A DNA stretch of 14,345 nt from CAZEAN01 sp964510225 (GCA_964510225.1 CAZEAN010000145.1:1-14345), one strand, 5' to 3'; positions 1 through 6,593 are shown, counted from the stretch's first letter. A program made the numbers and translations. The notes: generated by a model not told the origin, from the sequence alone.

Positions 1-13
1 CCCATCATTGATC

Positions 14-40
14 CGATAATCGTAGAATAGATTATTATCG
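14..40 (+). promoter_or_regulatory. Inverted repeat with -10-like hexamer upstream of the sigma-54 regulator
   Basis: CGATAAT (14-20) and ATTATCG (34-40) are perfect inverted arms around a 13-base spacer. The spacer contains TAGAAT (23-28), one mismatch from the -10 consensus. A matching -35 would fall at or beyond the left edge of the window, so the promoter cannot be completed. The dyad could be an operator for the downstream regulator or chance in an AT-rich leader. Confidence 0.25.
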
Positions 41-100
41 CTTGTAGGGGACGTTTTTGTGAGCTTAATCCAGCACACTGAATGTACAGCGCCCCAGATC

Positions 101-106
101 GGAGAG
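101..106 (+). promoter_or_regulatory. Shine-Dalgarno that decides the start of the response regulator
   Basis: GGAGAG lies five bases before the ATG at 112. The in-frame ATG at 82 has no purine-rich stretch in front of it. This favours the start at 112. Confidence 0.6.
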
Positions 107-111
107 TGCAA

Positions 112-1515
112 ATGGCGCGGAACGTCCAGCAACTCGTGGTGGTCGCTGATGACGATGACGACTTCCGAGAACTGATCAAGCATTATCTCACTGGTTGGGG
201 GATCCAGCAGATCGGGGTACCCGACAAGGGAACCTTGCTCTACACGGTCGAGCAAAAGAATCCTGATCTGATCCTGCTGGATCTTTACTTTGGTGAACAC
301 GACGGCGTTGAGGTCTTGCAAGAACTCCGGGCTCGAACCAACCCGCCTGAGGTCGTGATGACAACGGCTCACGGATCAATCAACAATGCAGTTGCTGCGA
401 TCCGACTGGGTGCCGCAGACTATTTGACAAAACCGGTAGACCTGAACCGCCTTCGCGAGACGGTGAATCACTTGCTCGATGCCGCGAGAACCAGGAGATC
501 CGCGCCTTCAGGACCTTCTACGGAGTCCTCCGCGACTAGAAAGTCAACATCGAAGACCACTTCACGTTCGATCCTGGGAAAGAGCAACTCGATCAAGGAA
601 CTCCGGGAACTAATCGAGCGCGTCGCTCCGACCGATGCGACGGTGTTAATCCAGGCCGAGAGTGGCACAGGGAAGGAACTCGTAGCGCGGGCACTCCATG
701 AACTGAGTCCCAGAAATGATGGACCGTTCATTCCGCTGAACGTGGCGTCCCTTCCTCGGGAGTTAGTAGAGAGTACTCTTTTCGGCCACGAGAAAGGAGC
801 GTTTACAGGAGCAGACCGGCTCCAACGTGGCTGCTGTGAGGCCGCTGACGGCGGCACCCTCTTCCTCGATGAGATTGGGGAGATGGAGCTTGGCCTTCAA
901 GCGAAGCTTCTCCGCTTTCTCCAAGAACGGACCGTGACCCGAGTCGGTAGCAATGACCCGATCAAGGTCGATGTCCGGATCCTCGCGGCGACCCATCGTG
1001 ACCTCGGTGCTCGGGTTGCCGGGGGGCAGTTCCGCGATGACTTGTACTATCGCCTGAATGTTGTTCCGCTCACGATTGCGCCACTCCGAGAGCATACCGA
1101 AGACATTCCATTACTCGCCGACCACTTCCTGAGCCAGGCCTGCGCCCGACACCGCAATGAGAATCTCCAGGGCTTCACACCTGAGGCACACCAAGCCCTC
1201 GCTGAATATCGTTGGCCTGGGAACGTCAGACAGCTTGAGAACCTTGTTGAGCGACTGGCGATCCTGAACTCTGGACCCTGGATCGACTTTGATACGGTTC
1301 GGAAAGAGCTTCCAGAAAGTTCTCCGGTTTCTCCGGCGCCAGTGGACGATCAACAACCCGGTAGCGACCTCAGGAAGATCGACCTCATGGAGAAGGAGGC
1401 GATCGTTGCTGCACTCCAACGCTCAAAGGGCTCGGTGAGCCAAGCCGCTAAAGAACTCGGTCTCTCTCCCGCGACCATCTACCGCAAAATGAAGCGATTC
1501 TCGATCAGCCGATGA
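112..1515 (+). CDS. NtrC-family sigma-54-dependent response regulator
   Basis: Cytoplasmic response regulator that, once phosphorylated, would use ATP to open sigma-54 RNA polymerase promoters. With the ATG at 112 it has 467 residues. Receiver domain, about 8-125: acidic pocket in ADDDDDF, phospho-acceptor Asp57 in LLDLYF, conserved Thr in MTTAHG and Lys107 in LTKPVD. A Ser/Thr-rich linker follows. AAA+ domain, about 155-400: Walker A variant AESGTGKE (182-189; usual form GESGTGKE), intact GAFTGA sigma-54 loop (229-234), Walker B GGTLFLDEIGE, and WPGNVRQLEN in the C-terminal subdomain. A Fis-type helix-turn-helix ends the protein (SVSQAAKELGLSPATIYRKM). All key residues are present, so it should be active. 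No cognate histidine kinase is in the window. It converges on the M56 gene. Family is sure; target genes are unknown. Confidence 0.93.
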   Translation: MARNVQQLVVVADDDDDFRELIKHYLTGWGIQQIGVPDKGTLLYTVEQKNPDLILLDLYFGEHDGVEVLQELRARTNPPEVVMTTAHGSINNAVAAIRLGAADYLTKPVDLNRLRETVNHLLDAARTRRSAPSGPSTESSATRKSTSKTTSRSILGKSNSIKELRELIERVAPTDATVLIQAESGTGKELVARALHELSPRNDGPFIPLNVASLPRELVESTLFGHEKGAFTGADRLQRGCCEAADGGTLFLDEIGEMELGLQAKLLRFLQERTVTRVGSNDPIKVDVRILAATHRDLGARVAGGQFRDDLYYRLNVVPLTIAPLREHTEDIPLLADHFLSQACARHRNENLQGFTPEAHQALAEYRWPGNVRQLENLVERLAILNSGPWIDFDTVRKELPESSPVSPAPVDDQQPGSDLRKIDLMEKEAIVAALQRSKGSVSQAAKELGLSPATIYRKMKRFSISR

Positions 1516-1536
1516 TAATTGCTCAAATAGCTCCAA

Positions 1537-1567
1537 ATACGAATGCAGTTCGACCTCATTTTCGTAT
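1537..1567. repeat. Small inverted repeat in the convergent intergenic region
   Basis: ATACGAA (1537-1543) and TTCGTAT (1561-1567) are perfect 7-bp arms around a 17-base loop, just after the regulator stop. With the larger dyad at 1586-1635 it forms two consecutive stem-loops between two convergent genes. Function not shown. Confidence 0.35.
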
Positions 1568-1585
1568 GCGTTCACGGCGGTTTGA

Positions 1586-1635
1586 TGTCCGTTTTGCGAT
1601 CTGCGGAATTTGCATATGCGTTTGCAAAACGGACA
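1586..1635. terminator. 12-bp-arm stem-loop, candidate bidirectional terminator
   Basis: TGTCCGTTTTGC (1586-1597) and GCAAAACGGACA (1624-1635) are perfect inverted arms; the loop contains GCATATGC. The site lies between the ends of two convergent genes (stops at 1515 and 1682), the usual place for a shared terminator. There is no run of T after either arm and the loop is long (26 bases), so it is not a classical intrinsic terminator. A binding site for a dimeric protein is an alternative. Confidence 0.4.
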
Positions 1636-1681
1636 CCTTTCAGGAGTCCGGCGGAGTTAAAGGGTGTGAGTGACCAATAGA

Positions 1682-3652
1682 TCAGTTGCCCTCAGTTCCT
1701 GCATCAGCGAGACGTTCGGCGATCTCGACGACCTGCCGGACCTGCTCCTGGGACAGCTCCAACTCTTCGGTGAGGTACTCCTCGATCTCCTCGTCCAATT
1801 TGAATGAGTTGCCCTCTTCACGAATTTCGGCGACGATCTTTTGGATCACGGCAACGACCTCTCTGATCTTTTCTCGTTCCAGCCCACTATCAGTGAGGGC
1901 ACCGGTGATGCGTCGGTTGATCGCATCACGTTCGGTCATTCGATCGTCGTCACGTCGTTCCCGGCGACGGTCGGCGACCCTTTGGCGCAGTTCAGAGATT
2001 TTGTCCCGAGCCTCCTCTTCGGTGATATCTCCGCGTTGGACAGCGGCCCGGATGCGGTCCACAGTCCTCTCGAATTCCTCGGGGGATATCCGTACGTTCG
2101 AAGCACTCTTGCCTTCGCTCCGTGCATCAGCGAGACGTTCGGCGATCTCGACGACCTGCCGGACCTGCTCCTGGGACAGCTCCAACTCTTCGGTGAGGTA
2201 CTCCTCGATCTCCTCGTCCAATTTGAATGAGTTGCCCTCTTCACGAATTTCGGCGACGATCTTTTGGATCACGGCAACGACCTCTCTGATCTTTTCTCGT
2301 TCCAGCCCACTATCAGTGAGGGCACCGGTGATGCGTCGGTTGATCGCATCACGTTCGGTCATTCGATCGTCGTCACGTCGTTCCCGGCGACGGTCGGCGA
2401 CCCTTTGGCGCAGTTCAGAGATTTTGTCCCGAGCCTCCTCTTCGGTGATATCTCCGCGTTGGACAGCGGCCCGGATGCGGTCCACAGTCCTCTCGAATTC
2501 CTCGGGAGAAATTCGGCCTTCAGACTCACCATGACGAGATTGTAGTTCCTCTGCCAGTCGTAGAGCATTGATCATGAATCGAGCCTGCGCTTCGCTGATC
2601 TCGCCGGCCTTAACGGCTTCACCGAGCCGTTTCTGGAGCGCTTCATAATCCTGGCCCGAAGCCAGGCCCAGCGGAAGAACGATCAGGCCAAGGGTTAGCG
2701 CAAGAGTCCGAAGCCAAGGGGCTTTCGGCCGGGTGAATGGATTGCTGACGATCATGCGGAACCTCTGCTCCAACGATCCGCCACTTTCTAGTTGACTGGC
2801 GACCGCCGGTGGACGGAAGACCGGACGGGCCAGTGACTCGATCGCCTTTAGGAGTGACTTAGCGTAGGTTCGGGGCTCCACGTCAAGGGCTGAGAGGACC
2901 AAGGCGTCGCAGCAGACCTCCTCGAGATCGCGGAGCTTGCTGCGCGCCCACCAGGTCAGCGGATGCCACCAGAAGATCAGGCAGGTGAGGCCCTCGAGCC
3001 ATCGAACGAGGTGGTCCCGGCGTTGGACGTGGGCCAACTCGTGCGCCAGGATCCAACGCCAATCAGACGGGCTTAGGTTTTGCAGTATCGAGTTTGGCAA
3101 GATCACTCGAATCGTTCCGCCGACCCACCAGACCAGCGGGGCAACTTGAGCGTTGGTCGTTCGGACCTCGAACTGGGAATGAACTCCAAGGCGCTGTGCG
3201 ATTCGGTTGGCCTCTTCCATCACCTCTTCAGGAGCATTCAGGGTCTCGGTCCGTATCAGTTGCTCGAACCGTACCAGACGACGCATTGCCAATGCCCCAA
3301 TGAACAGGCTCCCTACGAACCAGCCCGCGACGAGCCACAGTAAAACGATTTCCCAATCCCAGGTCACTACAGGGATACCTTCGGCAGGACTAATTCTGAA
3401 TTCCGGTATAGGTCCATCGGGGAGTGTTGCTCTGGCAGCCTCGGTAACAGGTTGAATGACCGATGCGGTTGCCGAATGCGGGACAGTAATCGACCAGAGA
3501 GGAGGCGTGAGTAGTTTGGCGAGAACGAGAATCCAGAGGGTGTGAGACAGATGCGGCTGAGTCATCCGGATTCCTGCAAGGATCGCAGGGATTGCCAACA
3601 ACAAAGCGAAACATGTGTTGCTTATCCCAACACGAATGAGGGTTTCGCTCAT
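1682..3652 (-). CDS. M56 (BlaR1/MecR1-like) membrane metallopeptidase with duplicated charged tail
   Basis: Predicted inner-membrane zinc peptidase of 656 residues, partner of the BlaI-type repressor whose stop overlaps its ATG by 4 bases. Hydrophobic segments lie near 12-30, 36-57, 101-121, 216-236 and 312-332. The zinc motif HELAH is at 204-208, with a further acidic cluster EEVCCD at 244-249. In BlaR1 the part after the last membrane segment is a penicillin-binding sensor. Here none is visible. Instead there is a charged helical region: one short motif (about 341-362, AVKAGEISEAQAR) and then two copies of a 141-residue unit (380-510 and 521-651), each carrying a related AVQRGDITEEEAR motif that resembles SHOCT-type short helices. 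The stimulus is therefore unknown and beta-lactam sensing is unsupported. The last hydrophobic segment ends in ASGQ, which could act as a signal-peptidase site. In BlaR1 systems the activated peptidase leads to repressor loss; that role is inferred here. Confidence 0.88.
   Translation of the reverse strand: MSETLIRVGISNTCFALLLAIPAILAGIRMTQPHLSHTLWILVLAKLLTPPLWSITVPHSATASVIQPVTEAARATLPDGPIPEFRISPAEGIPVVTWDWEIVLLWLVAGWFVGSLFIGALAMRRLVRFEQLIRTETLNAPEEVMEEANRIAQRLGVHSQFEVRTTNAQVAPLVWWVGGTIRVILPNSILQNLSPSDWRWILAHELAHVQRRDHLVRWLEGLTCLIFWWHPLTWWARSKLRDLEEVCCDALVLSALDVEPRTYAKSLLKAIESLARPVFRPPAVASQLESGGSLEQRFRMIVSNPFTRPKAPWLRTLALTLGLIVLPLGLASGQDYEALQKRLGEAVKAGEISEAQARFMINALRLAEELQSRHGESEGRISPEEFERTVDRIRAAVQRGDITEEEARDKISELRQRVADRRRERRDDDRMTERDAINRRITGALTDSGLEREKIREVVAVIQKIVAEIREEGNSFKLDEEIEEYLTEELELSQEQVRQVVEIAERLADARSEGKSASNVRISPEEFERTVDRIRAAVQRGDITEEEARDKISELRQRVADRRRERRDDDRMTERDAINRRITGALTDSGLEREKIREVVAVIQKIVAEIREEGNSFKLDEEIEEYLTEELELSQEQVRQVVEIAERLADAGTEGN
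1700..2083 (-). repeat. Copy 2 of a 384-bp perfect tandem repeat inside the M56 gene
   Basis: This segment is identical by reading, base for base, to 2123-2506; the period is 423 bp (141 codons, in frame). It encodes most of residues 521-651. Identity ends abruptly on both sides, although the encoded residues next to the break (Arg-Ile-Ser) are still the same. Confidence 0.95.
2123..2506 (-). repeat. Copy 1 of the 384-bp perfect tandem repeat inside the M56 gene
   Basis: Identical partner of 1700-2083, separated from it by 39 bp of unmatched sequence, encoding most of residues 380-510. Next to it, Arg-Ile-Ser is CGA-ATT-TCT here and CGG-ATA-TCC in the other copy. Confidence 0.95.
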
Positions 3653-4038
3653 CGTTGCCTCTCCTCATGATCCGGGTCCTCGTCAATAATCTTGCGGATC
3701 CTCTCAATCTCCTCAGGAGAGATGCGACGGTGCTCCACGAGGTGGGTGATGAGTGGAACGATCGATCCGTTCGTTAATCGCTCCGCTATGCTCTCGATCT
3801 GATGTCCCCCGTACTCCTCGCGAGTGATTGTGGAGGCGAAGACGTGGACCGACAGCGTACGATCACGTGAGACGAAACCCTTGACCTCGAGCCGCTGCAG
3901 CAAGCGTTGGATGGTGCCGTGCTGCGCCCGGGGCGCATCTGGGTAAAGCTGCTCACGCAACGCCCGGGCCGTCATCGGGCCGTTTTCCCAGAGCCGATCC
4001 ATTACCGCGAATTCGGCATTAGCGAGAACGTGACGCAA
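3649..4038 (-). CDS. BlaI/MecI/CopY-family transcriptional repressor (TTG start)
   Basis: Winged-helix repressor, 129 residues from a TTG at 4038, the usual length for the family. The N-terminal wing-helix has the family pattern (AEFAVMDRLWENGPMTAREL-like, then GTIQRLLQRLEVKGFV at 41-56). The C-terminal half is the helical dimerisation region. An in-frame ATG at 4152 would add 38 residues unlike the family and would place the promoter and operators inside the gene. The TTG has GTGGGAG seven bases upstream and sits about 37 bases after the predicted transcription start, so it is preferred. The gene overlaps the M56 gene by 4 bases, suggesting translational coupling. It should repress its own operon through the two dyads upstream; other targets lie outside the window. 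Family assignment is strong; the name blaI is withheld because no beta-lactam link is visible. Confidence 0.88.
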   Translation of the reverse strand: MRHVLANAEFAVMDRLWENGPMTARALREQLYPDAPRAQHGTIQRLLQRLEVKGFVSRDRTLSVHVFASTITREEYGGHQIESIAERLTNGSIVPLITHLVEHRRISPEEIERIRKIIDEDPDHEERQR

Positions 4039-4045
4039 CGAAAAA

Positions 4046-4052
4046 CTCCCAC
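4046..4052 (-). promoter_or_regulatory. Shine-Dalgarno deciding the TTG start of the BlaI-type gene
   Basis: On the minus strand GTGGGAG is followed by a 7-base spacer and then TTG (4038-4036). The match and spacing are good. Confidence 0.6.
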
Positions 4053-4065
4053 TACGGAGAGAAAT

Positions 4066-4080
4066 ACGACAACTTGTCGT
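4066..4080. promoter_or_regulatory. BlaI-type operator O2 (perfect dyad)
   Basis: ACGACAACTTGTCGT is a perfect 7-1-7 palindrome. It lies around the expected transcription start (about 4075, minus strand). BlaI/MecI/CopY repressors bind short dyads with an ACA...TGT core, which this site has. Its centre is 21 bp, two helical turns, from the second dyad. Confidence 0.75.
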
Positions 4081-4081
4081 T

Positions 4082-4110
4082 AAAGTACGACAGCTCGTCG
4101 TTGGTGTCAA
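4082..4110 (-). promoter_or_regulatory. Sigma-70-type promoter of the BlaI/M56 operon
   Basis: On the minus strand TTGACA (4110-4105) is a full -35 consensus, followed by a 17-base spacer and TACTTT (4087-4082), which keeps the T, A and final T of the -10. The start would be near 4075. One operator fills the spacer and the other covers the start point, so a bound repressor would block the polymerase. Confidence 0.65.
4087..4101. promoter_or_regulatory. BlaI-type operator O1 (imperfect dyad)
   Basis: ACGACAGCTCGTCGT has five perfect outer base pairs (ACGAC/GTCGT) and a degenerate centre. It matches the outer arms of the perfect dyad at 4066-4080 and lies between the -35 and -10 elements. The weaker symmetry suggests a lower-affinity site filled cooperatively. 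Confidence 0.65.
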
Positions 4111-4520
4111 GGATTTCGAACAATAGACGCGGAATTGTTCAGGATGCTTCAACGCTGCTCTATGTCACCCCACCAGCGACCAATGCCAAGTCAACCGCAT
4201 CATTTGGCCACGGGAACTAACTCTGTACCTCCGAAGCGGCACTGCGTATAGCTACTTGGCGCACCTGATTGGGTTGCGATTTCGGGCCTTGTTCTATCGC
4301 TAGGTACAGGCTACGCTCCCACTGAATTTGTTGAGTGCCCTCGCTGACTCCCTCGTGAAATGACGCTCGAAAGGACAATTACCCGATCGAGCTGGAACGC
4401 CTTTCGCACAACCAGTTTCTTGGAATCGGAGTCACACTTGGATTTAAGAGTAAACTCAAATCACCCAATACTGCTTAAGTGAGTTGAGCCGGTACCCCGA
4501 CACCCACACTGCGGTCCCGT
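4111..4520. other. Gene-free stretch upstream of the BlaI operon
   Basis: No reading frame with recognisable content or a ribosome site was found on either strand. The one local structure noticed is a short hairpin at 4441-4462 (GATTT/AAATC and GAGT/ACTC with a two-base bulge). No tRNA-like or rRNA-like sequence was seen. Confidence 0.5.
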
Positions 4521-4549
4521 TGTTAGCGAACGCCTGAGGCGAACTAACA
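4521..4549. repeat. Stem-loop TGTTAG...CTAACA with inner GC stem
   Basis: TGTTAG (4521-4526) pairs with CTAACA (4544-4549), and CGCC (4531-4534) with GGCG (4538-4541) inside. It ends two bases before an AGGAG. It could be a terminator-like or translation-control hairpin for the small frame that follows. Confidence 0.4.
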
Positions 4550-4550
4550 C

Positions 4551-4555
4551 AGGAG
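4551..4555 (+). promoter_or_regulatory. AGGAG in front of the candidate small ORF
   Basis: AGGAG is followed by seven bases and then GTG at 4563. This is ideal geometry, and it is the main reason the 60-residue frame is listed. Confidence 0.35.
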
Positions 4556-4562
4556 ACCCACA

Positions 4563-4745
4563 GTGAGGGTGATGGTAAGTAAGACAAGGATCATCCCGGA
4601 AGGGAACCAAGCACGTCGTGGTTCCACTTACTTGTCCGTTCCTAGACGAACAACTCACCGAGAGGATGAGCCAATCGCTACTGGCTACTCACCCTGCGCT
4701 GTAGAGGGTGTCGTAGATGTAGGAACGATACTCAAGTTCGGGTAA
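4563..4745 (+). CDS. Candidate small protein, 60 residues, unrecognised
   Basis: A GTG-initiated frame with a well-placed AGGAG ends at TAA just before the convergent FG-GAP fragment. The product is polar and fairly basic at the start, with one cysteine, no membrane segment and no family I can name. The same bases form several stem-loops (4577-4633, 4603-4625, 4690-4710), so the stretch may instead be a structured RNA or a decayed element, with the frame a coincidence. Confidence 0.3.
   Translation: MRVMVSKTRIIPEGNQARRGSTYLSVPRRTTHREDEPIATGYSPCAVEGVVDVGTILKFG
4566..4710 (+). other. Cluster of nested and competing stem-loops
   Basis: GGAACCA (4603-4609) pairs with TGGTTCC (4619-4625), inside AAGTAAG (4577-4583) and CTTACTT (4627-4633). 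CACCCT (4690-4695) can pair with AGGGTG at 4705-4710 or with AGGGTG at 4566-4571 (seven pairs, as AGGGTGA/TCACCCT). The two pairings exclude each other, as in attenuator-like RNAs. It matches no known riboswitch or ncRNA class that I recognise. Confidence 0.3.
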
Positions 4746-4750
4746 TCCAA

Positions 4751-5206
4751 CTAGTTAGCGATCAATCGATTAGACGAAGGACTGACGATCTCCTCATGGA
4801 GTGGCAGCCAACGTGGACCGAGCAGACGGGTCCGGGTGCTGAGGACGCTGTCGACCTCTTCGAACGCGAGATGCAACGGCCCATCGTGGGATTGATTCAG
4901 GAACGCCTCGGAAGTCTCGGCGCGCCAGACCGTTGGATCAGTCACACCATCACCGTCGCAATCTGCCGGGATTGCGACTTCCGGTGGTGCACCGAAAGGC
5001 TGGTTGATCACACCGCCTCCAGAGAGGACTGCGAACCAGTGTGCAGTCCCGGCTATCTGGTCGCTCTCTGGTCGGTAGACTGCCAAGTCGGTGATCCCGT
5101 CTCCGTCGTAGTCACCTGGAATTGCGATATCACCCGGTGCGCCAAACAGGAGTGTATCCTCGCTACCGTTGCCAAAGGTAGCGCTATACTCCTGGTCGGC
5201 ACTCAA
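4751..5206 (-). CDS. FG-GAP/VCBS-repeat protein fragment
   Basis: About 151 residues in an open frame with two calcium-loop repeats, DYDGDGITD (32-40) and DCDGDGVTD (82-90). Each follows a G-A-P...AIP segment and is followed by a VYRP or VWRA strand, the form seen in FG-GAP/VCBS beta-propeller repeats. A third repeat begins (about 91-115) and then degenerates. The only start is a TTG at 5206 without a ribosome site. There is no in-frame ATG before the upstream stop, and no signal peptide, although such proteins are normally exported and carry more repeats. It is best read as the surviving piece of a larger surface or secreted protein, possibly no longer expressed. Family call is good; gene status is doubtful. 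Confidence 0.5.
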   Translation of the reverse strand: MSADQEYSATFGNGSEDTLLFGAPGDIAIPGDYDGDGITDLAVYRPESDQIAGTAHWFAVLSGGGVINQPFGAPPEVAIPADCDGDGVTDPTVWRAETSEAFLNQSHDGPLHLAFEEVDSVLSTRTRLLGPRWLPLHEEIVSPSSNRLIAN

Positions 5207-5645
5207 TAGGTTTGGAAAAACGTCACAATTGTGAGGATTAACAACAAATCAATCGTGTCTGCAAATGTTATGATTCTGTTGTAAGACTGGATATATACGC
5301 TCCCAGTCAGCGTTTAATCAATCGCAGGTTGGGTGAGGTCCATTTCGCCGTGCGTGTCGGCCAGACTTCCCACCATGGCATTCGGAATCCACGGTATCCA
5401 TTACCCGTCGTTCCTGATTAGGATTCGACATTACGGCGTGCACGCGGATGGGCAGCCAACCCCGCGACAGTTGAAGTTCCGAGTGCAATTAGGTTGGGCA
5501 ATCTGTCCATGGTTCTTCCTCGAGGCGACTGATTGGCTCCTCCCAAATACTACCAGACACCGATAGATGAAAACGAACTAAAATACATATAAAAATAAAA
5601 ATTTAATTCGATTTAATTTTGGTATCTTAATTCTAAAATATTGAT
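5207..5645. other. Non-coding or decayed stretch
   Basis: Nothing on either strand is recognisable. A plus-strand open frame at 5333-5566 has neither family content nor a good ribosome site. The stretch holds a 12-bp palindrome (5223-5234) and ends in a very AT-rich patch. Confidence 0.5.
5223..5234. repeat. Perfect 12-bp palindrome TCACAATTGTGA
   Basis: Perfect self-complementary dodecamer upstream of the FG-GAP fragment, in locally AT-rich DNA. It could be an operator; no bound regulator can be named. Confidence 0.35.
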
Positions 5646-5660
5646 TTAAATTATGGATTC
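5572..5660. other. Sharply AT-rich patch with short direct repeat
   Basis: Almost all A and T, in contrast to both flanks. It contains ATTTAATT twice in tandem (5601-5608 and 5611-5618). It begins inside the last codons of the DUF72 gene and runs downstream of its stop. It may serve transcription termination, or mark foreign or relaxed DNA. Confidence 0.6.
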
Positions 5661-6593
5661 AATCGTGCCTGGTGCATTCCCTTCAAGTCGGTTGTTGATG
5701 AAGAGGAAGGCTGGCTTCCGCTGTTGCCTCGACCATTGTGCAATGAGACTGAGGCCTGCCCTTACTTCTTGGTTCGGTTCTTGAATCCGATCGTAGGGCT
5801 CAAATTGCTGAACGGCTTGTTCGTATTTGCGCCCTTTTGTCAGAAGAGCCCGGCAGACATTAAAGTCGGCGGTAGTTGAACCATCTAGGTCGAGCTGATC
5901 CGTGAGAGTTGGCATTCGGGTCCAGGCATTGAAGACATGGGCAACGTTGTGATCAGCTAAGGTGGAAAAGTAAGCTTCTCCTAAGAATTCTTGGTTGCGT
6001 ATTTCGATTGCATAACGGAAGCCCGCTGGCAGCTTACCGAGAAACGGCCCGAGTTGATCAAGAAAATCGTTTGCAGTACTGAACTCTCCCTTAGCAAAAG
6101 TACCGAACTCGAAGATCAAGACTGCGACCTGTGATTGGTACGGTTGCAAGCGTTTCGCGAACAGTGTTCCAAAGAGATCCGCCCGCAAGAATCCTTCGTT
6201 AGGTTTCCCAGCTTTCGATCCGTGACGTCGGAGGTTCGGCCAGCGGAGCACGGTGAGATCTTGGGGGACCTTGAAAGCAAACTGGAATGAGTCAGGCACT
6301 TGCTCAAAGAGGGTTTGCCAATAGTTGGATGAAGGAAACTGATAAAACGCAAAGTCACCGGAGACGATCGGAAACGTTTCGGCGTATTCGGTGAGACATG
6401 TCTCCTCGAACTTCTTTCGAGAGAACTTGCCACGAGTCAGGTAGCGTTCCGGAGTGTAGATCGATCCGAGCCATCCTTCGTACTTCCAGGACGAGGTTCC
6501 GTAATAGACTCTTTCATTTGCGCAGTCACGGAGAGGCCCCATCAGACGGCTCGCCTGTGCGGGCCGTTCAGGCTCTTCAGGGAATAGTGACAT
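5646..6593 (-). CDS. DUF72 (YecE-like) family protein
   Basis: Cytoplasmic protein of 315 residues with a predicted TIM-barrel-like fold and no established reaction. Family marks in order: YYGTSSWKYEGW (30-41), the EYAETFPIVSGDFAFYQFPS segment (69-88), FQFAFKVPQDLT (103-114), LIFEFGTF (159-166) and YAIEIRNQEF (194-203). Later comes a conserved HVFNAW stretch, and the protein ends NRLEGNAPGTIESII. The length is somewhat above the common 240-290, through an N-terminal extension rich in Pro/Glu. The ATG at 6593 is in frame, with only a weak purine stretch before it. The gene diverges from the esterase gene with about 130 bp between them. No defect is seen. Confidence 0.88.
   Translation of the reverse strand: MSLFPEEPERPAQASRLMGPLRDCANERVYYGTSSWKYEGWLGSIYTPERYLTRGKFSRKKFEETCLTEYAETFPIVSGDFAFYQFPSSNYWQTLFEQVPDSFQFAFKVPQDLTVLRWPNLRRHGSKAGKPNEGFLRADLFGTLFAKRLQPYQSQVAVLIFEFGTFAKGEFSTANDFLDQLGPFLGKLPAGFRYAIEIRNQEFLGEAYFSTLADHNVAHVFNAWTRMPTLTDQLDLDGSTTADFNVCRALLTKGRKYEQAVQQFEPYDRIQEPNQEVRAGLSLIAQWSRQQRKPAFLFINNRLEGNAPGTIESII

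Noticed and set aside
1686..2545. Plus-strand open frames opposite the M56 tail (for example 1686-2534, Ser/Arg-rich)
   Set aside because: They are antisense shadows of the charged minus-strand repeat and simply duplicate with it.
4039..4152. Longer BlaI-type protein starting at ATG 4152
   Set aside because: The extra 38 residues are unlike the family, and the segment holds the promoter and both operators. A TTG with a strong ribosome site gives the normal family length.
4440..4745. Group II intron, tmRNA or tRNA
   Set aside because: No GUGYG 5' end with a domain V hairpin, no tRNA T-loop/acceptor pattern and no tmRNA tag were found.
5333..5566. Plus-strand 77-codon open frame
   Set aside because: No family content, no convincing ribosome site, and located in a decayed-looking stretch.
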